NCBI GenBank assembly: GCA_002430405.1
Contig: DJBM01000140.1
Coordinates: 6,610-18,995, forward strand
Origin: Actinobacteria bacterium UBA5976
GTDB taxonomy: Bacteria > Actinomycetota > Actinomycetes > S36-B12 > UBA5976
Reading direction: 5' to 3'
DNA length: 12,386 bases
Shown here: piece after piece, positions 1 to 6,525 of the stretch
Numbering within the stretch: position 1 is the first letter of the stretch
Layout of the letters: each line of letters opens with the position of its first letter
Notes under the pieces: model-generated
Seen by the model: only the letters and a program-made list of their open reading frames with translations
What the model was told of the DNA's origin: nothing
The model's database searches: none
Program-made: the position numbers and the translations under genes

Positions 1-804
1 CCTTACGCGCCGCGTCCAGGTTATGCCTCGGTAGGTGAGGCCATGGGTGGTCTGCGATATGTGATCGGTGAACCAGATCGCATGCCAGCTCGCGCAGGTA
101 TTTCACTTGGCGATTCTTTAGCTGCGACGTTTGCAACACTTGGCGCATTAGCTGCCCTGCACTCGAAAGAAAAAACTGGCAAGGGTCAAGTTATCGACGC
201 TTCAATTTACGAATCAGTTATGGCCTACATGGAATCATTGATCCCAGAGTGGGCTATTGGTGGATACCAGCGCGAACGCACCGGTTCGGTCCTGCCGAAG
301 ATCACCCCAAGCAATGTCTATCCAACTAAATCTGGCGAAATGCTGTTGATCGCAGCAAACATGGACACAGTATTTAAGCGACTTGCTCACGCCATGGGTA
401 AACCAGAACTTGCTAATGATCCAAAGTATGCAACCCATATTTCCCGTGGCGATAACACTGCCGAGCTAGACGCCATGATTGGCGAATGGAGCCGCACGTG
501 GGAAATGAAGGATTTGATCAACCATTTGATTGAAGAAGAAGTTCCGCACGGTTTGGTTTACACCGCCAAAGACATGCTGGCTGATCCCCACATCCAAGCG
601 CGCGAATCCATTATCAATGTTGATGTGCCCGGCGTTGGCGAATTCCCAATGCAAAACATTTTTCCGTTTTTCTCGGACACCAAGCCTTCGATTAGGTGGA
701 GCGGACCAGGACATGGTGAACACACCGATGAAGTTTATGGCGAACTACTTGGTTACGACGCAGCAAAATTAGCTGACTTACGTTCCCGTGGAATTATTAA
801 GTAA
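1..804 (+). CDS. Class III (CaiB/BaiF family) CoA-transferase, 3' part
   Basis: This is the C-terminal 267 residues of a formyl-CoA-transferase-like enzyme; the frame is open to the left edge, so the start lies outside the window. Family III enzymes move CoA between a donor thioester and a carboxylic acid through an aspartyl-CoA anhydride in the cytoplasm. The visible part begins with a PGYASVGEAMGG stretch, the usual family segment just before the active site. It continues through the G-x-S-L-x-D segment (GISLGDSL), whose aspartate, residue 38 of the visible part, is the expected nucleophile. A GKGQVIDASIYES stretch and the family's C-terminal lobe follow. Full family members are about 400 residues, so roughly one third is missing. 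The gene converges on the next gene with only 5 bp between the stop codons. The acid substrate cannot be told from sequence. A second, separate member of this family lies at 7818-9026. Confidence 0.9.
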   Translation, partial: PYAPRPGYASVGEAMGGLRYVIGEPDRMPARAGISLGDSLAATFATLGALAALHSKEKTGKGQVIDASIYESVMAYMESLIPEWAIGGYQRERTGSVLPKITPSNVYPTKSGEMLLIAANMDTVFKRLAHAMGKPELANDPKYATHISRGDNTAELDAMIGEWSRTWEMKDLINHLIEEEVPHGLVYTAKDMLADPHIQARESIINVDVPGVGEFPMQNIFPFFSDTKPSIRWSGPGHGEHTDEVYGELLGYDAAKLADLRSRGIIK

Positions 805-809
805 GAGCT

Positions 810-1682
810 TTACTTCCACATCCAGGAATAGAGTTCGGGGCGACGATCTGTCCAGACTGGCCAATCTTTGCGAGCCTTAGCCAATAACGACATGTCTAAT
901 TCGGCATGAATAATTTCTGGATAATTATGCCCACCAGCTTGCGCCAAGACTTCGCCAGTTGGGGCAATGATGCAAGAGCGACCAAAGAAGTCGTGCGTCT
1001 TACCACCACAGGTTTCTTCGCCCGAGCGGTTGGAGGCAATTACAAAGACACCAGTCTCCATTGCGCGTAGTCGTAAGTCATCAATGAATAATGATTCCCG
1101 CCAACCTAGAGACGACACTGGAAGCAAAACAACGTCCGCGCCAAGTGCGCGATTAGCAAGCCATGGTTCGGAGAACGCGCGGTCATAACAAATCAACGCG
1201 CCACATGAAACACCATCAACATCAAAGTTCATTGGTCCGGGACCGGCAGCGCAGTATTCATCTTCATGCACATCAAGGGTCGGCATATGTACTGAAGGCG
1301 CAGTTAGTTTACGAAATGCGGGATAGGTATTGCCGTCATGAGTTTTGCCATTCACCACGTCACCGTTGCGATCAAGGATCACAAGCGAGTTGTAGCGCAC
1401 GCCGTTGTCTATTTCATACATGCCAAAACCGAGCGCAGTGTTGTTGGCTTTTGCGAATTGCGCAAAGGCTGCAGTGCTCGCACCGCCGACAACAGGCTCG
1501 GCCCAATCCCGGTACTTGGGACTCTTGTCGCCAGCGGCAAAGTAGGGGGTCGTTGCTAATTCGGGCAACAAAATCAGGTCTGGATTGGTGGCTGCCGCTT
1601 GCGTTGCTAATTCGAGCAACATCGCTACGTTTTCGGAGACATCTTGCGTGCAATTACCACTTTGTACGACTGAGACCTTCAA
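810..1682 (-). CDS. Carbon-nitrogen hydrolase (nitrilase superfamily amidase)
   Basis: A complete 290-residue cytoplasmic hydrolase of the nitrilase superfamily, the usual length for the N-carbamoyl-amidase/omega-amidase-like branches. The catalytic triad is visible: Glu41 in LLPELATTPYF, Lys125 in the FRKLTAP segment, and nucleophile Cys165 in ALICYDRAFSEP. The start is a TTG (1680-1682). The product then begins MKVSVVQSGN, the first strand normally seen in this family, and a strong AGGAGG lies 4 bases upstream; the first ATG would remove 20 residues including that strand. Family members cleave C-N bonds in amides, carbamoyl compounds or nitriles; the Cys-centred triad does not settle which. 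The gene is divergent from the ABC importer operon, and each side of the shared region carries a GTATAC palindrome. That suggests the hydrolase works on the imported compound or on a product of it; this is inference. Confidence 0.88.
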   Translation of the reverse strand: MKVSVVQSGNCTQDVSENVAMLLELATQAAATNPDLILLPELATTPYFAAGDKSPKYRDWAEPVVGGASTAAFAQFAKANNTALGFGMYEIDNGVRYNSLVILDRNGDVVNGKTHDGNTYPAFRKLTAPSVHMPTLDVHEDEYCAAGPGPMNFDVDGVSCGALICYDRAFSEPWLANRALGADVVLLPVSSLGWRESLFIDDLRLRAMETGVFVIASNRSGEETCGGKTHDFFGRSCIIAPTGEVLAQAGGHNYPEIIHAELDMSLLAKARKDWPVWTDRRPELYSWMWK

Positions 1683-1686
1683 GGAT

Positions 1687-1692
1687 CCTCCT
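1687..1692 (-). promoter_or_regulatory. Strong ribosome binding site deciding a TTG start
   Basis: On the minus strand this reads AGGAGG, a full Shine-Dalgarno match, followed by four bases and the TTG at 1682. No ATG sits at a suitable distance, so the hydrolase most likely starts at this TTG. Confidence 0.75.
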
Positions 1693-1730
1693 GCTTTGGA
1701 ATATGGCTAAACTAATCGAGATTTGCTCAC

Positions 1731-1742
1731 TTGGTATACAAA
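1731..1742. promoter_or_regulatory. Candidate operator 1 (GTATAC-centred)
   Basis: The sequence TTGGTATACAAA is an imperfect palindrome around GTATAC. It lies about 50 bp upstream of the hydrolase start codon on its own side. The GT-AC core with T-rich left and A-rich right flanks is the general layout of operators bound by GntR-family regulators. No regulator gene is in the window, so the binding protein is unknown. Confidence 0.4.
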
Positions 1743-1874
1743 ATTCAAAGAATGTCACGTTTTGGTCAATTCTTCGAAAAATCAATAAATGCGGGCATAA
1801 ATGGATTGTTTCGCCTGTTTCAAGGGGATTTCCTATGTTTTAGGCCTGATTTAACTGGGCTTGTTATCTGAATG

Positions 1875-1884
1875 TTGTATACAA
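1875..1884. promoter_or_regulatory. Candidate operator 2 (perfect 10-bp palindrome TTGTATACAA)
   Basis: TTGTATACAA is a perfect 10-bp palindrome about 100 bp upstream of the permease GTG. It shares the GTATACAAA core with the site at 1731-1742, with centres about 143 bp apart. One copy near each divergent gene suggests one regulator controls both the hydrolase and the importer operon. The general shape fits a GntR-family operator; the identity of the regulator is inference. Confidence 0.45.
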
Positions 1885-1975
1885 AGTTACGGATTTATCC
1901 TGCGATAGCATCGTTTTTCCCGCAGACTTACACTCAAAGGAACTCTTTTATTTGGGAAGCCGTAACGCAAGGATT

Positions 1976-1980
1976 GGAAG
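1976..1980 (+). promoter_or_regulatory. Ribosome binding site supporting the permease GTG start
   Basis: A purine-rich AAGGATTGGAAG stretch ends 5 bases before the GTG at 1986. This supports a GTG start, giving a protein of normal length for the RbsC family. An ATG at 2004, six codons further in, is the alternative. Confidence 0.5.
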
Positions 1981-1985
1981 TTCAC

Positions 1986-3011
1986 GTGTCACAGACTGTT
2001 TCAATGCGATTCTTAAAGTTGGGCCGCAGCAGTTCCAAAGATCGCACGAGTGCTTCGGTTTCAAGTAGCTATCGAGTTCAGGCTTACGCAATTCTTGTCG
2101 CTTGGATTTTTCTGTTTTTAATCTTCAGCCTTTTACTCCCAGAAGTTTTTCCAACCAGTCAAAACATAACGTCAATTGCGAATCAAAAAGCCGCCACCGT
2201 ATTACTTACTCTCGGCTTAGTATTTGCGTTATCGGCTGGAGAATTTGACTTATCAATTGGTGGCGCTGTTTCACTTGGAGCGGCAATACCAGCTTGGCTT
2301 GCAACGGTGCACGGCTTCTCACTTCCAGCTGCAATTTTGATCGCACTTGTATTTGCTGCGCTGTTTGGTTTTATAAATGGACTGCTCAGTGTCAAGGCAA
2401 AAATACCTTCTTTGGTTGTAACGCTCGGTACTGGTACAGCGCTCGGTGGCATTGTCAGTGGTATCGCAGGAAACACCACGCTCAGTGTGCAAACCTTTTC
2501 TTTTGTCGCATTAGTAAAGACTCGAATTTTTGGATTTTATGCCGCGTTCTGGTTTATGTTGATAATCGCCTTCATTGCTTGGTACGTGCTTGAGCACACT
2601 CCAGTGGGTCGACAACTTTACTTTGTGGGCGCGGGTCGCGAAGTCGCTCGCCTTGCTGGTATTCGGACTAATGCATATCGCTACTACTCACTAATTCTTT
2701 GCTCCACCTTGGCCGCACTTGCGGGCTCGATGGTGATGGCAACTGCCGGCGCTGCGCAATCCAGCATTGGTAAGTCCTATGTGCTGCCAGCGTTCGCGGC
2801 AGCATTCCTTGGTTCAACTGCAATTAGGCCAGGACGTTTCAACGTCTGGGGCACAGTTGTAGCAGTATATTTCCTCGAAACTGGAATCACGGGCCTACAG
2901 CTCAAGGGTTTCGAGGTTTGGATTACAGATGTGTTCTATGGGCTCGCGCTTGTTATAGGCGTACTTGTAGCCACAGTGGCGTCCAACCTTCGGTCGCGGT
3001 CGAGTGACTGA
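1986..3011 (+). CDS. RbsC-type ABC transporter permease
   Basis: A 341-residue integral membrane protein of the ribose/xylose/autoinducer-2 type permease family (BPD_transp_2), which forms the channel of sugar-type importers. After a basic, serine-rich cytoplasmic N-terminus (about 1-30), hydrophobic segments begin near 33-51 and continue to near 333, consistent with 8-10 membrane spans. The family hallmark GEFDLSIGG lies at 85-93. The loop from GRQLYFVG (208-215) to about 232, with its conserved gly-arg pattern, is the expected contact with the ATPase. The GTG start at 1986 was chosen for its ribosome binding site and family length. It is the first gene of the operon, followed after 25 bp by the binding-protein gene. 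Permease-binding protein-ATPase is an unusual order for this family, in which the ATPase often comes before the permease. The solute is unknown; family members carry pentoses, other sugars and nucleosides. Confidence 0.88.
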   Translation: MSQTVSMRFLKLGRSSSKDRTSASVSSSYRVQAYAILVAWIFLFLIFSLLLPEVFPTSQNITSIANQKAATVLLTLGLVFALSAGEFDLSIGGAVSLGAAIPAWLATVHGFSLPAAILIALVFAALFGFINGLLSVKAKIPSLVVTLGTGTALGGIVSGIAGNTTLSVQTFSFVALVKTRIFGFYAAFWFMLIIAFIAWYVLEHTPVGRQLYFVGAGREVARLAGIRTNAYRYYSLILCSTLAALAGSMVMATAGAAQSSIGKSYVLPAFAAAFLGSTAIRPGRFNVWGTVVAVYFLETGITGLQLKGFEVWITDVFYGLALVIGVLVATVASNLRSRSSD

Positions 3012-3022
3012 ATCAAAACAAC

Positions 3023-3028
3023 GAAAGG
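3023..3028 (+). promoter_or_regulatory. Ribosome binding site fixing the binding-protein start
   Basis: GAAAGG lies 8 bases before the ATG at 3037. It supports that ATG over an in-frame GTG at 3004, which would overlap the permease end and place 11 extra residues before the signal peptide. Confidence 0.6.
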
Positions 3029-3036
3029 TACGTCTA

Positions 3037-4179
3037 ATGCAAGCACAAAAGAAAATGCGTTTCGGCTTTATCGCCGCCGCACTTGCTGCTGGACTAGTTT
3101 TGAGCGGTTGCTCAAGCTCGTCTGAAGAAGCAGCACCTACCGAAGCAGCCCCAGCTGCAGATAATTTGGCAGTAGCACAGGCAGCATACGATGCTGCGCT
3201 TGCTGCTTCCCTAACATTTGCATACCCAGGGGACGCGTTTGACGTTTCGGCTGCATCTGGCAAGAGGGTTGCAATGATTTCGATCAACGACCAGATTCCA
3301 GTATTGAAGCAGTGGACCGACACGATCGCCGCAGGACTTGAGTCCCAGGGCGTAACTGTTACTCAGAAGAGCGACGCAGGTGGCATTATTGATCCACTTC
3401 CTAAGTTCTTCGCACAGGCTGTAACGGACAAGGTTGATCTAATCATCACCAACGCTGTACCAGCTGCATTAATTCCACTAGCTGACTTGGGCGACATTCC
3501 GGTAATGACAACCAACCAAACTGCTGCACCTGGTGTAGCAGTGGCTGCAGGAATTGCTGCTGACCCATCATTTGACTACACAATCGCCGCAAGCTTGATG
3601 GCTGACTGGTTCTGTATCACTGGTGCTGGCGCCGGTAACGCAGTTGTATGGGGATCTGAAGGACAGGCTTCTAGCCCAATCATGATCGAAGTAATCAAGG
3701 CTCGCGTGGCAGAAATTTGCCCAAGCGCCATGGTTGATTACCAGGATGCACCACTTGCAACTTGGTTCGATGGAACACTTGACGGTGTTGCAAAGAATGC
3801 TGTTACAGCAGATCCAAGCATTACTCACTTGATGCCAATTTATGACGCCATGACTTTTGCAACTGGCGCCGGCCTAACCGCTGCTGGTTCAACCGCAATT
3901 CAGTCGTCATTTAACATGACACCTTCTGTTGCTGCTGGACTTGGTGTATCGGCACTCAAGATGGATGTTGGTTGTCCAAATGACTGGTTCTCATACGCCA
4001 CAGTTGATGCAGGCCTTCGTCTGCTAACAGGTAATGCAGTTCCTAGCAACTACGGCATCACTTGCAAGGTATTCGACGAATCAAATATTGCTTCGATCGA
4101 TGCCACAGTAGAAAATTCCGTCAATTGGTACGGAATTGACTTTGCAGCTGAGTTCGCAAAGTACTGGACAGCAATGTAA
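3037..4179 (+). CDS. Substrate-binding lipoprotein of the ABC importer (type I periplasmic-binding fold)
   Basis: A 380-residue extracytoplasmic solute receptor. The N-terminus is a lipoprotein signal peptide: a basic start (MQAQKKMRF), a hydrophobic core, and a lipobox LSGC with the lipidated cysteine at residue 25. A flexible Ser/Glu/Ala/Pro linker follows. The GKRVAMISI strand opens a sugar-binding-type (Peripla_BP_4-like) domain, and alternating strands and helices continue to the end. The mature part has four further cysteines, at 193, 228, 313 and 343, which could form two disulfides outside the cell. The product should be anchored to the outer face of the membrane and deliver its solute to the permease encoded just upstream. 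A strong hairpin directly after the stop codon may raise its transcript level relative to the ATPase gene. Its ligand cannot be inferred; close similarity to a named sugar receptor is not evident by eye. Confidence 0.85.
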   Translation: MQAQKKMRFGFIAAALAAGLVLSGCSSSSEEAAPTEAAPAADNLAVAQAAYDAALAASLTFAYPGDAFDVSAASGKRVAMISINDQIPVLKQWTDTIAAGLESQGVTVTQKSDAGGIIDPLPKFFAQAVTDKVDLIITNAVPAALIPLADLGDIPVMTTNQTAAPGVAVAAGIAADPSFDYTIAASLMADWFCITGAGAGNAVVWGSEGQASSPIMIEVIKARVAEICPSAMVDYQDAPLATWFDGTLDGVAKNAVTADPSITHLMPIYDAMTFATGAGLTAAGSTAIQSSFNMTPSVAAGLGVSALKMDVGCPNDWFSYATVDAGLRLLTGNAVPSNYGITCKVFDESNIASIDATVENSVNWYGIDFAAEFAKYWTAM

Positions 4180-4191
4180 TTAGTAAGTAAT

Positions 4192-4231
4192 TGTGACTGG
4201 TTGGAGTTAGAAATAACTCCAACCAGTCACA
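4192..4231 (+). terminator. Perfect 18-bp hairpin with GAAA loop between binding-protein and ATPase genes
   Basis: Bases 4192-4209 are exactly complementary to 4214-4231, and the four loop bases are GAAA, a stable GNRA-type tetraloop in RNA. It starts 12 bases after the binding-protein stop codon. No T-run follows (the next bases are CTCTTATAG), so it is not a textbook intrinsic terminator. It may be a partial terminator or a 3'-end stabiliser that allows more binding protein than ATPase to be made. This is a common arrangement in importer operons; its use here is inference. Confidence 0.6.
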
Positions 4232-4291
4232 CTCTTATAGTCAGACTTAACGCTTGTAAGAAAAAATTATTAAATCGAATTAAAAATACTC
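4232..4291 (+). other. A/T-rich leader between hairpin and ATPase start
   Basis: About 60 bases after the hairpin are strongly A/T-rich, with several A-runs. An internal promoter for the ATPase gene is possible, but I found no clear -35/-10 pair with good spacing. The coding frame is open here, but only because of the hairpin and A/T-rich sequence; this region is more likely untranslated. Confidence 0.3.
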
Positions 4292-4297
4292 AGGAGA
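4292..4297 (+). promoter_or_regulatory. Ribosome binding site fixing the ATPase GTG start
   Basis: AGGAGA lies 5 bases before the GTG at 4303. It supports this start over the open frame beginning near 4201 inside the hairpin, which would add 34 residues with no ABC homology. Confidence 0.75.
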
Positions 4298-4302
4298 TTA
4301 CT

Positions 4303-6525
4303 GTGACTGTAGACAGTGGCATTAGCCCAGTTCTTGAGTTCACTAATCTGTCCAAAACATTTGGACCAACTAGGGCTCTCGTTCACGTAGATTTTGATGT
4401 CCGTCCGGGCGAAATTCATGGGTTAGTTGGCCGTAACGGCTCGGGTAAATCCACTTTGATTAAAGTCCTGAGCGGATTCCACGACCCTGATCGTGGCACC
4501 CAACTAAAACTTCGCGGCGAAGATGTGGAGTTGCCACTTCGCGGTAATGACGCTGCGCAACTTGGCATGGTTTTCGTTCACCAAGACTTGGGACTGGTCC
4601 CAGCGTTTAGTATTTTAGAAAACTTGCGCTTGGGTACTTGGCGCCGCCGCGGACTTTCAAAGATCCCGTGGGCAGATGAAAAAAGTGCTGTTGCATATCA
4701 GTTATCCCAATTTGGATTGAAGTGGGATCCACTTACTCCTGTTGGTGCGCTGCCACCAGTTGATCGCGCCATTGTGGCGATTGCTCGGGCAATCCGAGAG
4801 ATTGCAACAAATCCTGAGGGTCACGTTTTAGTTCTGGATGAACCAACTGCTTACTTGCCAAGTGAATCAGTAGACAAACTTTTTGATGCAGTTAAGAAAG
4901 TAACAAGGCAAGGAACTGGAGTAGTTTTCATCAGTCACCGCACCGATGAAATTTTGAATTTAACGGACCGCATTTCGGTTCTTCGTGACGGTCGTAAGGT
5001 TGCAACTGTTAACACTCGTGAAACCAAGGAAGCTGACTTAGTCTCGATGATTTTGGGGCAGTCGTTAAACGCGTTCTACCCAGATCACGTACCATCACCA
5101 TCCAAAGAAATTGTGCTTTCGACGAAGAACATGGCAGCTGGAAGTATTTCGAAATTGAACATCACACTTCGTCGCGGTGAAGTACTTGGAATGACTGGCT
5201 TAATGGGCGCCGGACATGATCAGGTTCCGTACGCGTTGATTGGTGCGCTGGAACATACTGATGGCACGATAACCATAAAAAATAAGAAGTTTGAAAAAGA
5301 AGATCTAACCCCTAGAAAAGCTGTGAATCAAGGTGTTGCACTGCTTCCAGGAGATCGCACTGGGGCAAGTGGTGTGCTACTAGCAACTTTGACGGACAAC
5401 CTTGGTATGCCAGTTCTGAGAAAGTACTTTATTGGCGGTCTACTGCGTCGAAACAAATTAAAGAAAGATGTGGGCGAGTTACTGCGCCGCTTTGATGTGA
5501 ATCCGCCAGTGCCTGGAATCGAACTTCGCAAACTTTCAGGTGGTAACCAGCAAAAAGCGTTATTGGCAAAATGGATCCAAATTAAGCCAGACGTATTGCT
5601 ACTGCACGAACCAACGCAAGGTGTAGACGTTGGCAGTAAGGCCGCAATATTCGGCAAGATTTCGGATGCGGCGCGGGCGGGTGCTGGAGTCATCGTGGCC
5701 TCTGCCGAGCATGAAGACTTGGCAAACATCTGTAACCGCGTGCTTATCTTTGCTGATGGCAAGGTTGTTGCAGAATTAGTTGACCGTGAATTAACGCCCG
5801 AAAAGATCGTTGAGCTCAGCTATTTGGGAACTCGTAAGGGTGGTGGAATTAAGCGCGGCTTCGTCTGGCGTCCACATATGAATGGACTCAAAGGACCTTA
5901 CTTGCACGTGACGCGCAATTACACTTGGTCACCGCACAAAGTCGGTTTCAAAACACACATCGAATGGCCTGCTCCGGCAAAACCTGCGGTGCAGTACGAA
6001 AAGCAAGAGGCAACTTTTGTTTGGGGTCCACACACCGTTGGTTTCGTAAAGCGTGAGTATCGCTGGTTCCCACACACTGTCGGAATGCAAAACACCGCAA
6101 TGCCATATCCTGGCCCACGCATTGTGAAGGTTGAACGAGAATTCAATTTGATTCCAACTGGCGAGTTAAGTTCGTTCTTTGTTTGGCGTCCACACTATGT
6201 CGGTAACAACGAACCGGTTTACTTAGGCCCCAAGGACGTCGATAAGTGGAAGACCGAACTTTCTGCCAGTTTGGCTGCCATGGTTGCCCGCGGCGAAATC
6301 ACTGCCATGGTTGCAGAAAGGATGGCTAAAGCTGCCGGCGTCACACTTGGTAAGGCGCAAGACTTACGCGTGACGATTGAGTTAGATATTCGCACTAGGA
6401 ATAAGGGCAATGTCGCAGACGTTAATCGCTTTAAGCATGCACTATTAAATATGGATCAGAACCTGCTCGATGTTAATGGTGTGCGAATTCTTGGTATTGA
6501 ATTACAGCCTGACAAAACTCGCTGA
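4303..6525 (+). CDS. RbsA-type double ABC ATPase with a novel C-terminal W-x-P-H repeat extension
   Basis: A 740-residue cytoplasmic ATPase that should power the importer encoded upstream. Residues 1-510 match the sugar-type tandem ATPase family, usually about 500 residues. Domain 1 has Walker A GRNGSGKST (43-51), Walker B LVLDE (176-180) and the H-loop histidine 212, but its signature region reads GALPPVDRA (148-156) instead of LSGGQ. Domain 2 has a Walker A without Lys-Ser/Thr (GLMGAGHDQ, 299-307), a good signature LSGGNQ (411-416), and His435 in place of the Walker B aspartate. Residues 517-740 are extra: five copies of aromatic-x-W-x-P-H-x-V-G (first residues 520, 540, 572, 586, 626; the first copy ends in N-G) and a decayed copy at 614. 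A helical and alpha/beta tail (about 645-740) follows. I recognise no known domain there. The gene end overlaps the opposing remnant gene by 24 bp. Confidence 0.9.
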   Translation: MTVDSGISPVLEFTNLSKTFGPTRALVHVDFDVRPGEIHGLVGRNGSGKSTLIKVLSGFHDPDRGTQLKLRGEDVELPLRGNDAAQLGMVFVHQDLGLVPAFSILENLRLGTWRRRGLSKIPWADEKSAVAYQLSQFGLKWDPLTPVGALPPVDRAIVAIARAIREIATNPEGHVLVLDEPTAYLPSESVDKLFDAVKKVTRQGTGVVFISHRTDEILNLTDRISVLRDGRKVATVNTRETKEADLVSMILGQSLNAFYPDHVPSPSKEIVLSTKNMAAGSISKLNITLRRGEVLGMTGLMGAGHDQVPYALIGALEHTDGTITIKNKKFEKEDLTPRKAVNQGVALLPGDRTGASGVLLATLTDNLGMPVLRKYFIGGLLRRNKLKKDVGELLRRFDVNPPVPGIELRKLSGGNQQKALLAKWIQIKPDVLLLHEPTQGVDVGSKAAIFGKISDAARAGAGVIVASAEHEDLANICNRVLIFADGKVVAELVDRELTPEKIVELSYLGTRKGGGIKRGFVWRPHMNGLKGPYLHVTRNYTWSPHKVGFKTHIEWPAPAKPAVQYEKQEATFVWGPHTVGFVKREYRWFPHTVGMQNTAMPYPGPRIVKVEREFNLIPTGELSSFFVWRPHYVGNNEPVYLGPKDVDKWKTELSASLAAMVARGEITAMVAERMAKAAGVTLGKAQDLRVTIELDIRTRNKGNVADVNRFKHALLNMDQNLLDVNGVRILGIELQPDKTR
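5860..6204 (+). repeat. Five-copy W-x-P-H-x-V-G protein repeat (plus one decayed copy)
   Basis: Within the ATPase C-terminal extension, in-frame copies begin at 5860 (FVWRPHMNG), 5920 (YTWSPHKVGF), 6016 (FVWGPHTVGF), 6058 (YRWFPHTVGM) and 6178 (FVWRPHYVG). A degenerate copy, FNLIPTG, begins at 6142. Trp, Pro and His are invariant in the five good copies, and most copies have an Arg or Lys two or three residues before the aromatic. Spacings of 20, 32, 14, 28 and 12 residues are irregular. The copies differ at DNA level, so this is an old repeat under protein-level constraint rather than a recent tandem duplication. Confidence 0.85.

Larger units (their letters stand above)
1693..1975. other. 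Divergent intergenic promoter region
   Basis: About 300 bp separate the hydrolase start (1682, minus) from the permease start (1986, plus). No convincing gene is seen here. An upstream in-frame ATG exists at 1872, but it sits on top of an operator-like palindrome, lacks a good ribosome binding site, and would add about 38 non-family residues to the permease. The stretch is A/T-rich and must hold promoters for both directions, yet I could not assign a clean -35/-10 pair on either strand. Two GTATAC-centred palindromes are annotated separately. Confidence 0.6.

Noticed and set aside
799..815. Small inverted repeat AAGTAA-gagct-TTACTT between the two convergent stop codons
   Set aside because: Only 6 weak A/T-rich pairs with no T-run; too weak to call a bidirectional terminator.
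1163..1843. Long plus-strand open frame opposite the hydrolase
   Set aside because: It is antisense to a gene with a complete catalytic triad, and its composition is rich in Arg, His, Gln and Cys with no recognisable motif; a shadow frame.
1872..1985. A longer permease reading from the ATG at 1872
   Set aside because: It adds about 38 residues with no permease character, overlaps the TTGTATACAA palindrome, and lacks a good ribosome binding site. The GTG at 1986 gives normal family length.
4201..4302. A longer ATPase reading starting inside the hairpin
   Set aside because: The frame is open there, but the start would lie in the hairpin, and AGGAGA before the GTG at 4303 fits much better.
5328..5762. 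Minus-strand open frame within the ATPase gene
   Set aside because: Serine/proline-rich shadow of the strongly conserved second ATPase domain; no start signal or family match.
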